DNA of 7,149 bases. Source: Methanosarcinales archaeon. GTDB taxonomy: Archaea; Halobacteriota; Syntropharchaeia; Alkanophagales; Methanospirareceae. The stretch's first letter is position 1, and every line of letters starts with the position of its first letter. The position numbers and the translations under genes were made by a program. The notes beneath the pieces are model-generated. The model worked only from the letters and a program-made list of their open reading frames with translations, was not told the DNA's origin and did not search any database. This document shows, one piece after another, positions 1 to 6,357 of this stretch. The stretch covers positions 1 to 7,149 of the forward strand of contig WJOV01000158.1 of NCBI GenBank assembly GCA_009618475.1, written 5' to 3'.

Positions 1-54
1 AGAGGGTCTCCATTTATTCCTTCAGTCGGTTCTATGGGATTGACACAGGGGTGA
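1..54 (+). other. Carboxy-terminal tail of an unidentified reading frame, cut by the window edge
   Basis: An open frame enters from the left edge and ends at TGA (52-54). The 17 visible residues end in SPFIPSVGSMGLTQG. The frame is the same as that of the downstream HerA fragment but is separated from it by the stop. The PFI..VG.M..L pattern loosely recalls the last residues of HerA/DUF87 ATPases (typically like PFM.IGP.SPL), so it could be a displaced HerA end. The match is too short to rely on, and the stretch may simply be non-coding. Confidence 0.2.
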
Positions 55-63
55 GTAGTTACA

Positions 64-657
64 TTGAAACTATATTATGGAGAACATCCACCCCGATTTT
101 TTGATGAGTTTATTCGTATATTGAGTGGGAAAGAAACTTTAAATGAAGAAATTAAGCCATGGAATTTCTATAAAAGAGAGGCTTTTGATAGAGTTTGGGA
201 GCAAATACCAACAGATACCTTTCTTAAAAAGACAATTGGCACTCAAGAGCCTAGAGAACGTGTTAAGGAAGCGTGGCAGAGTTTAAACGCCGATGAAGTG
301 CACTCTATTTGGTCAGGTATAACCAATCTTTTTAGGTACAAAAGCAAAGATAATGTGAGGTTGTCAGAGTTATTTGGTAAAATAGCCGGAGAAGGAGCGT
401 TTGTAGTGATTGATATTTCGTCGAGAGATAAACCCGGAGACATTTTCTGGAATGAGGAAATTCAACTTATTGCAATTCAACAATTTCTAAGTAGAATAAC
501 AACACATGCAGAACAACAGTTTAAAGAAGGTGGTAATTTAAACTCCTTAGTTGTTATAGATGAAGCACATAGATTAGCGCCTAGAGAAAAGACAGAAAAT
601 GAAAATATAGCAAAAATAAAGTTTTTACTTATCGATGCGTCTTATTTTGGTACCTGA
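64..657 (+). pseudogene. herA: HerA-type ATPase, middle segment with Walker B, inverted relative to its amino-terminal half
   Basis: This 197-codon frame (TTG at 64; open back to the stop at 52-54) is an internal piece of a HerA/DUF87 ATPase, not a whole gene. Residues 31-145 (PWNFYKREAFDRVW, then VVIDISS, then DIFWNEEIQLI) match the stretch that in this family lies between Walker A and Walker B. Residues 162-176 hold Walker B (VVIDEAHRLAPRE). Homology continues to KIKFLLIDA (185-192) and then breaks: intact relatives go on with a VRTTRKYG-like conserved segment, whereas here five unrelated residues and TGA follow. Those five codons are the complement of the end of the minus-strand amino-terminal half at 625-1338. 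There is no credible start signal, Walker A or carboxy-terminal part, so a functional product is unlikely. Recognition of the family is confident; whether the break is biological or a sequence artefact cannot be decided here. Confidence 0.8.
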
Positions 658-1338
658 TGAGAATTCTTGTGAATACTCTCCTTGTGGATCCAAAATGAAA
701 ATTGACATTTTCTGGTGTCTTGCATAAGCTGTAAGCACCATCTTTGCTAAAACAGATTTTCCTGATCCGGTTTTACCGAATATTCCAATATGATAAGCTT
801 CGCCAATACCTCCAGGCTCTTTTTGAGGATCTTCAAAATGTTTGAACCACATTGGCATCCTGACATCTGTTCCATACGCTCTGCCCAAATAAAATAGTTC
901 TTGCGTATAATCTGTCAACAAAGCGTTCATTATATTTTCGTTGAGTAATTTGATAGATGTGCCGGTGGATGGAACGGTACCTAAGATACTTGGCTCAAGT
1001 GCTCTGCTACTCCTGCAAAATACAGAACTCGGTATCATCTTTGCTGTATGAACGTCCTGTCTTTCAGTTATAGGATCAACCCTACCCTTCTGCCTAATTA
1101 GCCCCCGCATAGTAGGATCCTCTGACCAAACATTCTTCATTGTAATTTCTGTTATCTGGCCCAACGCATAATGTTCATCTCCCTCCTGAATATAATTGAA
1201 AATACTTAAATTACCCACTAATCTTTTATTTACCGCAGTGCCTAAAATATCTATGGTCAACCCCCCGGTAGATGATGGCGAGCCAATCACACCAATTCTT
1301 TCGGCATTATCAAAAGCCTCTTTAATATTTTCTACCAT
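625..1338 (-). pseudogene. herA: HerA-type DNA-translocating ATPase, amino-terminal half (HAS barrel and Walker A), truncated
   Basis: HerA forms hexameric rings that pump DNA and work with the NurA nuclease in DNA-end processing or defence. I chose ATG 1338 because AGGTGA (1349-1344) lies 5 bases upstream; a GTG at 1347 would lie inside that ribosome site. From this start, residues 14-150 resemble the HAS-barrel domain (RIGVIGSPSSTGGLTIDI near the start, then LGQITEI). Walker A is GKTGSGKS at 188-195, followed by FILDPQGEYSQEF (214-226), a signature of HerA. The frame then ends after GTKIRRIDK at 625-627. Intact HerA proteins run about 500-600 residues, so more than half is missing. Walker B is found just to the left on the opposite strand. 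The gene follows nurA by 9 bases and is probably co-transcribed and translationally coupled with it. As sequenced, the product could not hydrolyse ATP normally because Walker B and the rest of the core are absent. Confidence 0.85.
628..639. other. Join between the two opposed HerA halves, centred on palindrome ATCGAT
   Basis: The 12 bases CTTATCGATGCG encode LIDA on the plus strand (end of the Walker B piece) and RIDK on the minus strand (end of the Walker A piece). The core ATCGAT (631-636) is its own complement, so both HerA halves can contain it in native form. That is what microhomology-mediated inversion, template switching during amplification, or mis-assembly would leave. The exact crossover cannot be placed within these bases. 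Confidence 0.6.
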
Positions 1339-1343
1339 TTTCA

Positions 1344-1349
1344 TCACCT
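1344..1349 (-). promoter_or_regulatory. Ribosome binding site of herA
   Basis: AGGTGA on the minus strand, overlapping the nurA stop codon (1350-1348), 5 bases ahead of ATG 1338. It is the best Shine-Dalgarno match near either candidate start, selects 1338 over GTG 1347, and suggests translational coupling to nurA. Confidence 0.65.
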
Positions 1350-2505
1350 ATTTACCCCATTCTGTCCTGTATCCATGCATTGCTAAATAAATATTACCCA
1401 ACGAATCTTCCCATTTTAAAGACATCTCTTGGGTAGTTGTTTTTCTAATCGCAGGTAGAGCAGTCCTTAAATGTTTTACCATTCTATCAGCCAAGTATAG
1501 AGGGTATGGTTCCATAACACCGGGCGCACCGCACTGTAATCTTAGGGACTCAAATAAAATTGCTAATCTTTGCATATTAGTGCGTACCGATTGTGATATT
1601 TCCATTCTTAAAGCCGGAAAATGGTTATAAGGGCGATAATAAACAACAAAGAGGTTCCCTAGCGCATCTATTATTTCACTAATAATACTTTTGAGGTTTG
1701 CTGGTTGTCTATCAATGTGCCATCTTGACGGAGGCTCCTGAATTTCTACAGGCCCAACGAATTCTCCGGCGTCTAAAACAGAAGATAAGAACCCTCTGTC
1801 TTCGTATCCATCTATTTTTAAAATCTTTTGTGTGATTTCCCTTCTTGTTGTGTACTTTGGCATTCCTACAAACATTTTATCCGTTCTTTTTGAGAGTAAA
1901 ATTTCTTTATAAGATTCCAACGCTATTTTTAGTCTTTCATGAAGTAAAGAAGATAAACTGTCGGATACCTCATCCGCTTTATTAAGTGCTTGATTGAAGT
2001 AAATAAATGGTGTAGTTAGTGAGCCATCTAAAAAGATTACATCATGCGGAGCTTTTGCCGCTAAATCCAACTCCATGCACATCATTATTGCTCTCGCAAC
2101 TACCGTCGTTGAATCACTATGAGGAGTCGTGAGAATCTCTGATAGGTGATGTGGTTTGGGCCAATATCTCTTTTCTGTTGGAGGAGCTAGTCCTTCTACA
2201 GCAACCCCGGCGATAGCAGTCATATCTGTAGAAAGTAATTTTTCGATTGCATAGGAACCATCAACACCACATGTAGTTGGGTGAGTTGGTGCAGATGATA
2301 TCTCTGCATCGTTTTTTAATAACTTTTGCTCTATCAACTTTCTTCGAAAATCATTTTTCTTTTCATATAACTTACGAAAAGATTTCGATAGATTTTCTCC
2401 CAATTCATCGCATTGATTTAACATTTCTTCTACTAATGCCTCCGGTAATTCATCAAACGGGTTCTCAACGGTTTTTTCTACCATACTAAAGGTAACACCC
2501 TCCAT
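1348..2505 (-). CDS. nurA: NurA-domain nuclease
   Basis: A 385-residue NurA-family nuclease, which degrades single- and double-stranded DNA in a metal-dependent way and is driven by its HerA partner. The RNase H-like fold is marked by VDGS at 81-84 (first catalytic Asp, D82), MELDL around 144-148 (probable acidic ligand E145), FLDGS at 158-162 (D160), VGMPKYTTRR at 213-222, FVVYYRPYNHFPALRMEI at 286-303, and the closing motif EPYPLYLADRMVK at 332-344. The catalytic set appears intact. Residues 20-65 are probably helical, ahead of the catalytic domain. The start is uncertain: ATG 2505 has no ribosome site and a TATA-like box directly before it, whereas ATG 2484 (residue 8) lies where a transcript from that box would begin. 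It forms an operon with herA, whose start lies 9 bases after this stop. No mre11 or rad50 is in view, so a role in standard end resection or in antiviral defence is equally open. The function call is firm; the biological role is inferred. Confidence 0.88.
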   Translation of the reverse strand: MEGVTFSMVEKTVENPFDELPEALVEEMLNQCDELGENLSKSFRKLYEKKNDFRRKLIEQKLLKNDAEISSAPTHPTTCGVDGSYAIEKLLSTDMTAIAGVAVEGLAPPTEKRYWPKPHHLSEILTTPHSDSTTVVARAIMMCMELDLAAKAPHDVIFLDGSLTTPFIYFNQALNKADEVSDSLSSLLHERLKIALESYKEILLSKRTDKMFVGMPKYTTRREITQKILKIDGYEDRGFLSSVLDAGEFVGPVEIQEPPSRWHIDRQPANLKSIISEIIDALGNLFVVYYRPYNHFPALRMEISQSVRTNMQRLAILFESLRLQCGAPGVMEPYPLYLADRMVKHLRTALPAIRKTTTQEMSLKWEDSLGNIYLAMHGYRTEWGK

Positions 2506-2507
2506 CC

Positions 2508-2518
2508 TTTATAATATT
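2508..2518 (-). promoter_or_regulatory. TATA-like box of the nurA-herA operon
   Basis: ATATTATAAAG on the minus strand. With the usual archaeal spacing of about 25 bases, transcription would start near 2484-2489, at or next to the internal ATG 2484. That would suggest a leaderless nurA message beginning at residue 8 of the longest frame. Position and composition fit; nothing else proves it. Confidence 0.4.
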
Positions 2519-2696
2519 TTTTCCTTAAGGCGAAGGGGCAGAATTGCGTATAACATTGGTATATCCACAATACTTCTATACATTCCTCCAGATGAACCCC
2601 TTCCCTTTTCAAAACCTTCCCCAATCATTTTCCAACATCATCTCCACTAAAGCCCTTTTATCACCTCTCGCTTTTAATATTTTATTTGGGAAGAGG

Positions 2697-2705
2697 TATA
2701 TAAAA
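2697..2705 (+). promoter_or_regulatory. Archaeal TATA box with purine-rich BRE, upstream of the 52-residue gene
   Basis: TATATAAAA is preceded by the purine-rich GAAGAGG (2690-2696, BRE-like). The expected start of transcription about 25 bases on (near 2726) leaves a leader of about 14 bases before ATG 2740. This is the clearest promoter in the window. Confidence 0.6.
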
Positions 2706-2739
2706 CTTTCTGAGATTAAAAAGAAAGGTTGCAGTTTAA

Positions 2740-2898
2740 ATGGATACATTAAAACCGAAAGCAAAAGCAAATTACATTGCCACTGCACAGAAAGTAAAGC
2801 GTGCAAAGAAAGACAAGAAGAGGCAGATTCTCATTCCAAAGAGCGATGCAATTGTGGAAGAGATATTGAAAAAATTGGAAGAGAACACAGATATTTAA
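2740..2898 (+). CDS. Small basic protein of unknown function, 52 residues
   Basis: A short frame from ATG 2740 to TAA 2896-2898, opening directly after an in-frame TAA (2737-2739). The product is unrecognised. It has two parts: a strongly basic first half (MDTLKPKAKANY, then QKVKRAKKDKKRQ at 17-29; 14 Lys/Arg in all) and, after ILIPKS at 30-35, an amphipathic helix (DAIVEEILKKLEEN, 36-49). There are no cysteines and no signal or membrane segment. Such a layout would suit a nucleic-acid-binding or ribosome-associated protein, but that is only a guess. Evidence that it is real: a strong TATA box at the right distance, a composition unlike random frames, and the fact that it fills the space before the next gene, whose own TATA box overlaps its stop. 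AAAGG (2724-2728) lies 11 bases ahead of the start, a rather distant ribosome site. The overlapping frame that extends the phosphatase upstream looks non-coding. Confidence 0.6.
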   Translation: MDTLKPKAKANYIATAQKVKRAKKDKKRQILIPKSDAIVEEILKKLEENTDI

Positions 2899-2900
2899 AA
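2891..2900 (+). promoter_or_regulatory. TATA-like box of the HAD phosphatase gene
   Basis: ATATTTAAAA overlaps the stop codon of the 52-residue gene. Standard spacing puts the transcript start near 2920-2923, leaving a leader of some 12 bases before ATG 2934 and excluding the earlier in-frame ATG at 2901. It helps decide the start of the next gene. Confidence 0.45.
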
Positions 2901-2933
2901 ATGCTGTTAAGCTATTACTACATACCAAATACA

Positions 2934-3560
2934 ATGAAAGGAAATAAAAAGATAGAAGCGGTTTTATTCGACCTTGACGGTGTATTAATAAACTCATTCG
3001 AAAGCTGGTATCAAGCGTTTAATACGATGTTAAAGTCGTATAAGAAAGAAGAAATGGGCAGAGAAGAGTTTAATGCGAAATGCTGGGGTCCCGACCTGAA
3101 GCATAACTTAGCTGCGTTAAATCTGGATGCAGAAGCAGGGAAGTATTGCATAAACGAGCAACTGAACTTGATAGAGCGTATAGAGCTGTTCCCCGGTGCA
3201 AAAGAGGTTTTGAGCCGCATAAGAGAAGATTATAAGCTCAAGGTGGGGTTGGTCACGAATACGCCAAGAAAGAACGTTCACAGGATATTAGAGCACTTCA
3301 ATCTGTTTAACCTTTTTGACGTGATTGTTACCGGTGATGACGTGAAAAAGGGTAAGCCCGATGCTGAGATGGTGATAGAGGCGTGTGAGAAGCTAAACGT
3401 GAAACCGGAGAATGTGATACTCGTGGGAGATACCGAAAGCGATTTCATGGCTGGCAAATCCGCTGGTTGTGCCGTAATAGGTGTAGGAGCGAAATCGGCG
3501 TGTGATGAGAGAATAGAAAACCTTTATGAAGTGTTCTTTATTTTGAATATTTGGAAATAG
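2934..3560 (+). CDS. HAD-family hydrolase, phosphoglycolate phosphatase-like
   Basis: A 208-residue haloacid dehalogenase-superfamily phosphatase, subfamily I with a helical cap, probably cytoplasmic. All four HAD motifs are present: FDLDGVL at 12-18 (nucleophile D13, acid/base D15), VTNT at 107-110 (T108), KGKPD at 139-143 (K141), and VGDTESDF at 164-171 (D166 and D170 bind Mg). The cap lies between about 20 and 85. The frame is open back to 2544, but the family begins only a few residues before the DxD motif, and a TATA-like box at 2891-2900 favours ATG 2934. The ATG at 2901 would add MLLSYYYIPNT, which has no family support. The end is slightly odd: after GVGAKSACDERIENLYE the protein finishes with a hydrophobic FFILNIWK, and the short stretch usually found before the last helix seems to be missing. 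Phosphoglycolate, a pyrophosphate or another small phosphate ester are all possible substrates; motifs alone cannot choose. Confidence 0.85.
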   Translation: MKGNKKIEAVLFDLDGVLINSFESWYQAFNTMLKSYKKEEMGREEFNAKCWGPDLKHNLAALNLDAEAGKYCINEQLNLIERIELFPGAKEVLSRIREDYKLKVGLVTNTPRKNVHRILEHFNLFNLFDVIVTGDDVKKGKPDAEMVIEACEKLNVKPENVILVGDTESDFMAGKSAGCAVIGVGAKSACDERIENLYEVFFILNIWK

Positions 3561-3599
3561 CACTTTAAAAATGTTTCGCATAAACGGAATGAAGATAGG

Positions 3600-3607
3600 T
3601 TTTTTTT
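3600..3607 (+). terminator. Oligo-T transcription terminator after the HAD gene
   Basis: A run of eight T on the plus strand, 40 bases after the HAD stop and just before the convergent nnr stop. Archaeal RNA polymerase commonly terminates at such T-runs without a hairpin; no stem is seen directly upstream. Confidence 0.5.
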
Positions 3608-3615
3608 GAAGAATA

Positions 3616-5190
3616 TCATTGCATCGCCCGTATAACCTTTGAAATATTTTCCATCACATCCGTAGCAAGCAACCCGTACCCTTTCGCTTCAAATGCAATG
3701 TCTCCCGCAGCGCCGTTTACGAACGCAGCAGCAGTTGCCGCTTTGAAAGGGTCAGTAGCGATTGCAAAGAACGCACCAGTTACACCTGCCAGCACGTCTC
3801 CCGTCCCGCCAACCGTCATTCCGGCATTTCCTTTTTTGTTTATTTTTACCCTAACGCCATCCGATATAATATCGGTCGGACCTTTCATCAAAGTAACAAC
3901 CCTGTTTAGCCGTGAAAAATCCGCTACAAATTTTTGCCTTTCTTCCATCGTATCTGCCGGATGCACTTTTACGCTCCTTCCTTCACCGCCTGGTTCCATC
4001 TTCGAGAATTCGCCTGCATGTGGAGTTACGATAACGAGCTTATCTTCTACTTCCACAGGCAAATGTAACCCGTAGAATCCATCCGCATCTACTACCACTT
4101 TCTTGCTCGCATTATCTTCAATTATCATTTTAGTTGCTTTTTTCGTCTCCTCTTCTGCACCCAAGCCCATGCCTATCACCACTACGTCATGCTTTTTTAT
4201 CAAACTTGATACCAATGGCACGTCCTTCTCCACCAATATCCCCGAAGAAAGGGGTTGGACAATCAAATTGGGTGATAATGAAGAGATGATGGGAGAAACG
4301 CTTTTAGGTGCCGCTATTGTTACCCAGTCTGCACCAGCGTGTAGCGAAGCGAGAGCGGCTAAAGTAGGAGCGCCAAAAAAAGGACCCCCGCCGACTATTA
4401 ACACACGTCCATTATCCCCTTTATGGCTGCTTGCTTTTCTCTTCATTACCCTCCTCACATCTCCGGGACCTGCCAGCTTCTCCAGTCCTTCCGGAATGCC
4501 TATATCTGCAACCACCAATTCACCGACATAATCCATAGCATCTTTGTTTAGCAAGCCTTTTTTCGCACGGTGGAACGTGAGAGTGAGATTAGCTCGAACT
4601 GCTTTTTCCGCTTCGCCTGTGTCGGAGTCCAACCCGGAAGGAACGTCCACCGCAACAACGAATGCAGTTGAGTTTGCTTTCGCATCGTTTATCAAATCTA
4701 TTGCAGTTGCTTCGGGCTCTCTTATTTTACCGCTTACACCGGTGCCGAAAATCGCATCTAATATCACATCCGAACTGTTTAAGAGCGTTTGTCTCGCTTT
4801 GAGTTCCGAAGAATCGGTTATTTCTTCTGTGTCGTATCCACTCGCGTTTAAAATTCGCCAGTTTCGCTTTGTCTCCCCCGTTCTCAAGTCTTTTGAACGC
4901 CCGATTAACATTATTTTCACGTCAAACCCGTGCAAATGCCTCGCAGCAGCAAAAGCATCGCCGCCATTATTCCCTTTACCTGCCAATATCGTGACTTTCA
5001 CGCTTCCCCGGAATTTCTTTTTCACCGCTTTCGCAACCTCGGCACCGGCATTTTCCATTAGTTGTAGCGGAGAAAGCCCGAAGAATTTGCAGTTCTCGTC
5101 TAAGGCAGCCATCTCCTCGGATGTTATGTAATCCCTTACAGGGCTCGCGGGGTCGTGGAGCGAAGCCCCACGTTCTTTTTTTTCTTTCAT
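3616..5190 (-). CDS. nnr: Bifunctional NAD(P)H-hydrate epimerase / ADP-dependent NAD(P)H-hydrate dehydratase
   Basis: A metabolite-repair enzyme of 524 residues that restores hydrated NADH and NADPH: the first domain interconverts the R and S epimers, the second dehydrates the S form using ADP or ATP. The YjeF_N epimerase domain spans about 20-245, with YITSEEM at 21-27, LMENAG at 44-49, GKGNNGGDA at 71-79, LDAIFGTG at 144-151 and VDVPSGLD at 181-188. The ribokinase-like dehydratase domain spans about 250-520, with KGDNGRVLIVGGG at 257-269, VVDAD at 366-370, TPHAGEF at 389-395, LMKGPTD at 434-440 and GGTGDVLAG at 461-469 (catalytic Asp D465). Both active sites look complete and the length is normal for the fused form. 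ATG 5190 is the only usual start upstream of the conserved YITSEEM; it adds a charged extension of about 17 residues whose DNA contains a hairpin. The gene follows secF by 38 bases in the same direction, so co-transcription is likely though functionally unrelated. Confidence 0.93.
   Translation of the reverse strand: MKEKKERGASLHDPASPVRDYITSEEMAALDENCKFFGLSPLQLMENAGAEVAKAVKKKFRGSVKVTILAGKGNNGGDAFAAARHLHGFDVKIMLIGRSKDLRTGETKRNWRILNASGYDTEEITDSSELKARQTLLNSSDVILDAIFGTGVSGKIREPEATAIDLINDAKANSTAFVVAVDVPSGLDSDTGEAEKAVRANLTLTFHRAKKGLLNKDAMDYVGELVVADIGIPEGLEKLAGPGDVRRVMKRKASSHKGDNGRVLIVGGGPFFGAPTLAALASLHAGADWVTIAAPKSVSPIISSLSPNLIVQPLSSGILVEKDVPLVSSLIKKHDVVVIGMGLGAEEETKKATKMIIEDNASKKVVVDADGFYGLHLPVEVEDKLVIVTPHAGEFSKMEPGGEGRSVKVHPADTMEERQKFVADFSRLNRVVTLMKGPTDIISDGVRVKINKKGNAGMTVGGTGDVLAGVTGAFFAIATDPFKAATAAAFVNGAAGDIAFEAKGYGLLATDVMENISKVIRAMQ
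5154..5172 (-). other. Hairpin in the first codons of nnr
   Basis: On the nnr message the arms CGUGGGGC and GCUCCACG pair over 8 positions (one G-U pair) around a UUC loop, covering nucleotides 19-37 of the reading frame. It is GC-rich against an AT-rich surrounding and sits in the non-conserved extension, so it could restrain translation or mark a start further on. Its function is unknown. Confidence 0.4.
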
Positions 5191-5228
5191 TTAACCAAAT
5201 CTAATAAATTTACGTGATTCACTCCCGG

Positions 5229-6209
5229 TCAATTGTAGTGTAACTCTTTTTTCCTTACTTTTACTTTTTCTACGCCTCTTTTCACGCCTCTTTTATATTT
5301 CTTCCTTTCTTTCTTCTCCATATACCACCTTAATATCCCGGCGTTCAGCAGCCAGGTGTTCATCAAATCCATCGTGAGACCGAACAAAAGCACGATTGAA
5401 ATCTCTCTTAACATGGGAATAGGAGCGAAATGAGCGGATAATAAATGAATAGAAGAAGAAACGAGGAACATTGCGAATACTGCGGATAAAGTAGTAGAAG
5501 TCATCGTTATGCCGGTTTTCATTGCATTTCTCACTTTATCGTTCAAATCACCTTTTTTGCGAAGCAGATTTGTCGTCAGCAAGATATTAGAGTCCACGGA
5601 ATAGCCTATGAGCATAAGCAATGCCGCTACCGTGCCAAGTGACAATTCCATTCCTATTACGTCCATGCAGGCAACTGCGATGACGATGTCAGAAAAAGCG
5701 GCAAAAATTACTGCTAACGGTGGTATAACGGTTCGGAACACCACGAAGACAACAATAGCCATCAGAATAAAGGCGATTATCAGAGCACGTAATGCCTGAG
5801 TTTGGTATTGTTTGCCAAACAGCGGGCTTATACTCTCTATTCCATAGGTTCCCGCCCCATATTCCTCGTTAAGCATTTCTATCAACAGGTCATACTCTTG
5901 TGACCCGCTTGTCAGAGCGAATTCCATCCTCTTCTCATTCCCTACGCCCGTTTCCCCCACGAGGGTAACCGAATAAGCAGCGAATTTTGTGGTTAGCTCT
6001 TCTCTCGTTTCGTCAGTGCCTATTTTTACCCACGTTCCGCCTTTGAAGTCCATTCCCAGGCGGACTGGAGAATCTATGCTCAACTGCGTGTACGTAAGCA
6101 CGACTAAAGAGATGAGCAATATGATTAGCGGTATAGCAACCAATTTCTTCACCGGATATTTCGTTATATCCATTTTTTCAAACAGGCTTTCTCTTTCGCT
6201 CTCCTTCAT
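5229..6209 (-). CDS. secF: Protein-export membrane protein SecF
   Basis: SecF, with SecD, forms the membrane complex that helps pull secreted proteins through the Sec channel. The 326 residues show the family plan: an amphipathic basic start, TM1 at about 22-40, the signature LGMDFKGGTW at 51-60, an extracytoplasmic domain to about 135, then five more membrane segments (about 138-158, 162-182, 189-205, 239-256, 268-288). The conserved TM4 region LLMLIGYSVDSNILLTTNLLR (about 197-217) holds the Asp typical of the family. The tail after about 298 is unusually basic (KKERKKYKRGVKRGVEKVKVRKK) and extends a little beyond usual archaeal SecF lengths. AAGG (6217-6214) lies 4 bases ahead of ATG 6209. 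SecD is commonly encoded next to secF, but here nnr follows after 38 bases and purL lies divergently upstream. Confidence 0.93.
   Translation of the reverse strand: MKESERESLFEKMDITKYPVKKLVAIPLIILLISLVVLTYTQLSIDSPVRLGMDFKGGTWVKIGTDETREELTTKFAAYSVTLVGETGVGNEKRMEFALTSGSQEYDLLIEMLNEEYGAGTYGIESISPLFGKQYQTQALRALIIAFILMAIVVFVVFRTVIPPLAVIFAAFSDIVIAVACMDVIGMELSLGTVAALLMLIGYSVDSNILLTTNLLRKKGDLNDKVRNAMKTGITMTSTTLSAVFAMFLVSSSIHLLSAHFAPIPMLREISIVLLFGLTMDLMNTWLLNAGILRWYMEKKERKKYKRGVKRGVEKVKVRKKELHYN
5272..5294 (-). repeat. Tandem 12-base repeat in the secF tail
   Basis: ACGCCTCTTTT (plus-strand reading) occurs at 5272-5282 and again at 5284-5294, with a period of 12, giving the repeated KRGV in the basic SecF tail. 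It is probably a small slippage duplication. Confidence 0.5.
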
Positions 6210-6243
6210 GTTTCCTTATTATTGTATTTCCATATCCATATTT

Positions 6244-6264
6244 CTTTAGTAAAGCTTTCTTTAC
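6244..6264. repeat. Nested palindromes in the secF-purL spacer
   Basis: CTTTA-G-TAAAG (6244-6254) overlaps GTAAAG-CTTT-CTTTAC (6249-6264), sharing the central GTAAAG arm, so two mutually exclusive hairpins or two overlapping operator half-site pairs are possible. A near copy, GTAAAGCTTTTCTTT, recurs at 6395-6409 inside the start of purL. Confidence 0.45.
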
Positions 6265-6267
6265 ACT

Positions 6268-6290
6268 TTTTCTTTTTAACAAAAAGAAAA
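6268..6290. repeat. Perfect 10-base inverted repeat between secF and purL
   Basis: TTTTCTTTTT (6268-6277) and AAAAAGAAAA (6281-6290) are exact complements around an AAC loop. AAAAGAAAAA recurs at 6300-6309. It is low in complexity, so chance is not excluded, but together with the palindromes just to the left it fills the divergent control region. It could serve either as an operator or as part of a terminator. Confidence 0.45.
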
Positions 6291-6309
6291 CCTGTGCTAA
6301 AAGAAAAAG

Positions 6310-6316
6310 CTTAAAA
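6310..6316 (+). promoter_or_regulatory. Possible TATA-like box of purL
   Basis: An AT-rich box (CTTAAAA, within GCTTAAAATG) about 50 bases before the purL ATG. It would allow a leader of roughly 25-30 bases containing the ribosome site at 6358-6361. The whole spacer is AT-rich, so this assignment is weak. Confidence 0.25.
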
Positions 6317-6357
6317 TGTTTCTTTGGTACCTTTCTAAAGTAAAAAGAAATAAAGAG

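Noticed and set aside
52..54. TGA read through as selenocysteine or another amino acid, joining 1-51 to the HerA fragment
   Set aside because: No selenocysteine insertion structure is evident and the residues before the stop do not fit the HerA region expected there; a disrupted locus explains it more simply.
243..443. Minus-strand 66-codon frame that could have been the missing HerA part
   Set aside because: It shows no HerA motifs, and the opposite strand carries clear family sequence.
2544..2933. Long in-frame extension upstream of the HAD phosphatase
   Set aside because: The 130 extra residues have no family resemblance, cover the better-supported 52-residue gene and two promoters, and have no start signal.
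4544..5131. A 195-codon plus-strand frame opposite nnr (also 3698-4075 and 4103-4531)
   Set aside because: They are Ser/Ala/Pro/Thr-rich mirror images of conserved nnr codons, with no motifs or start signals.
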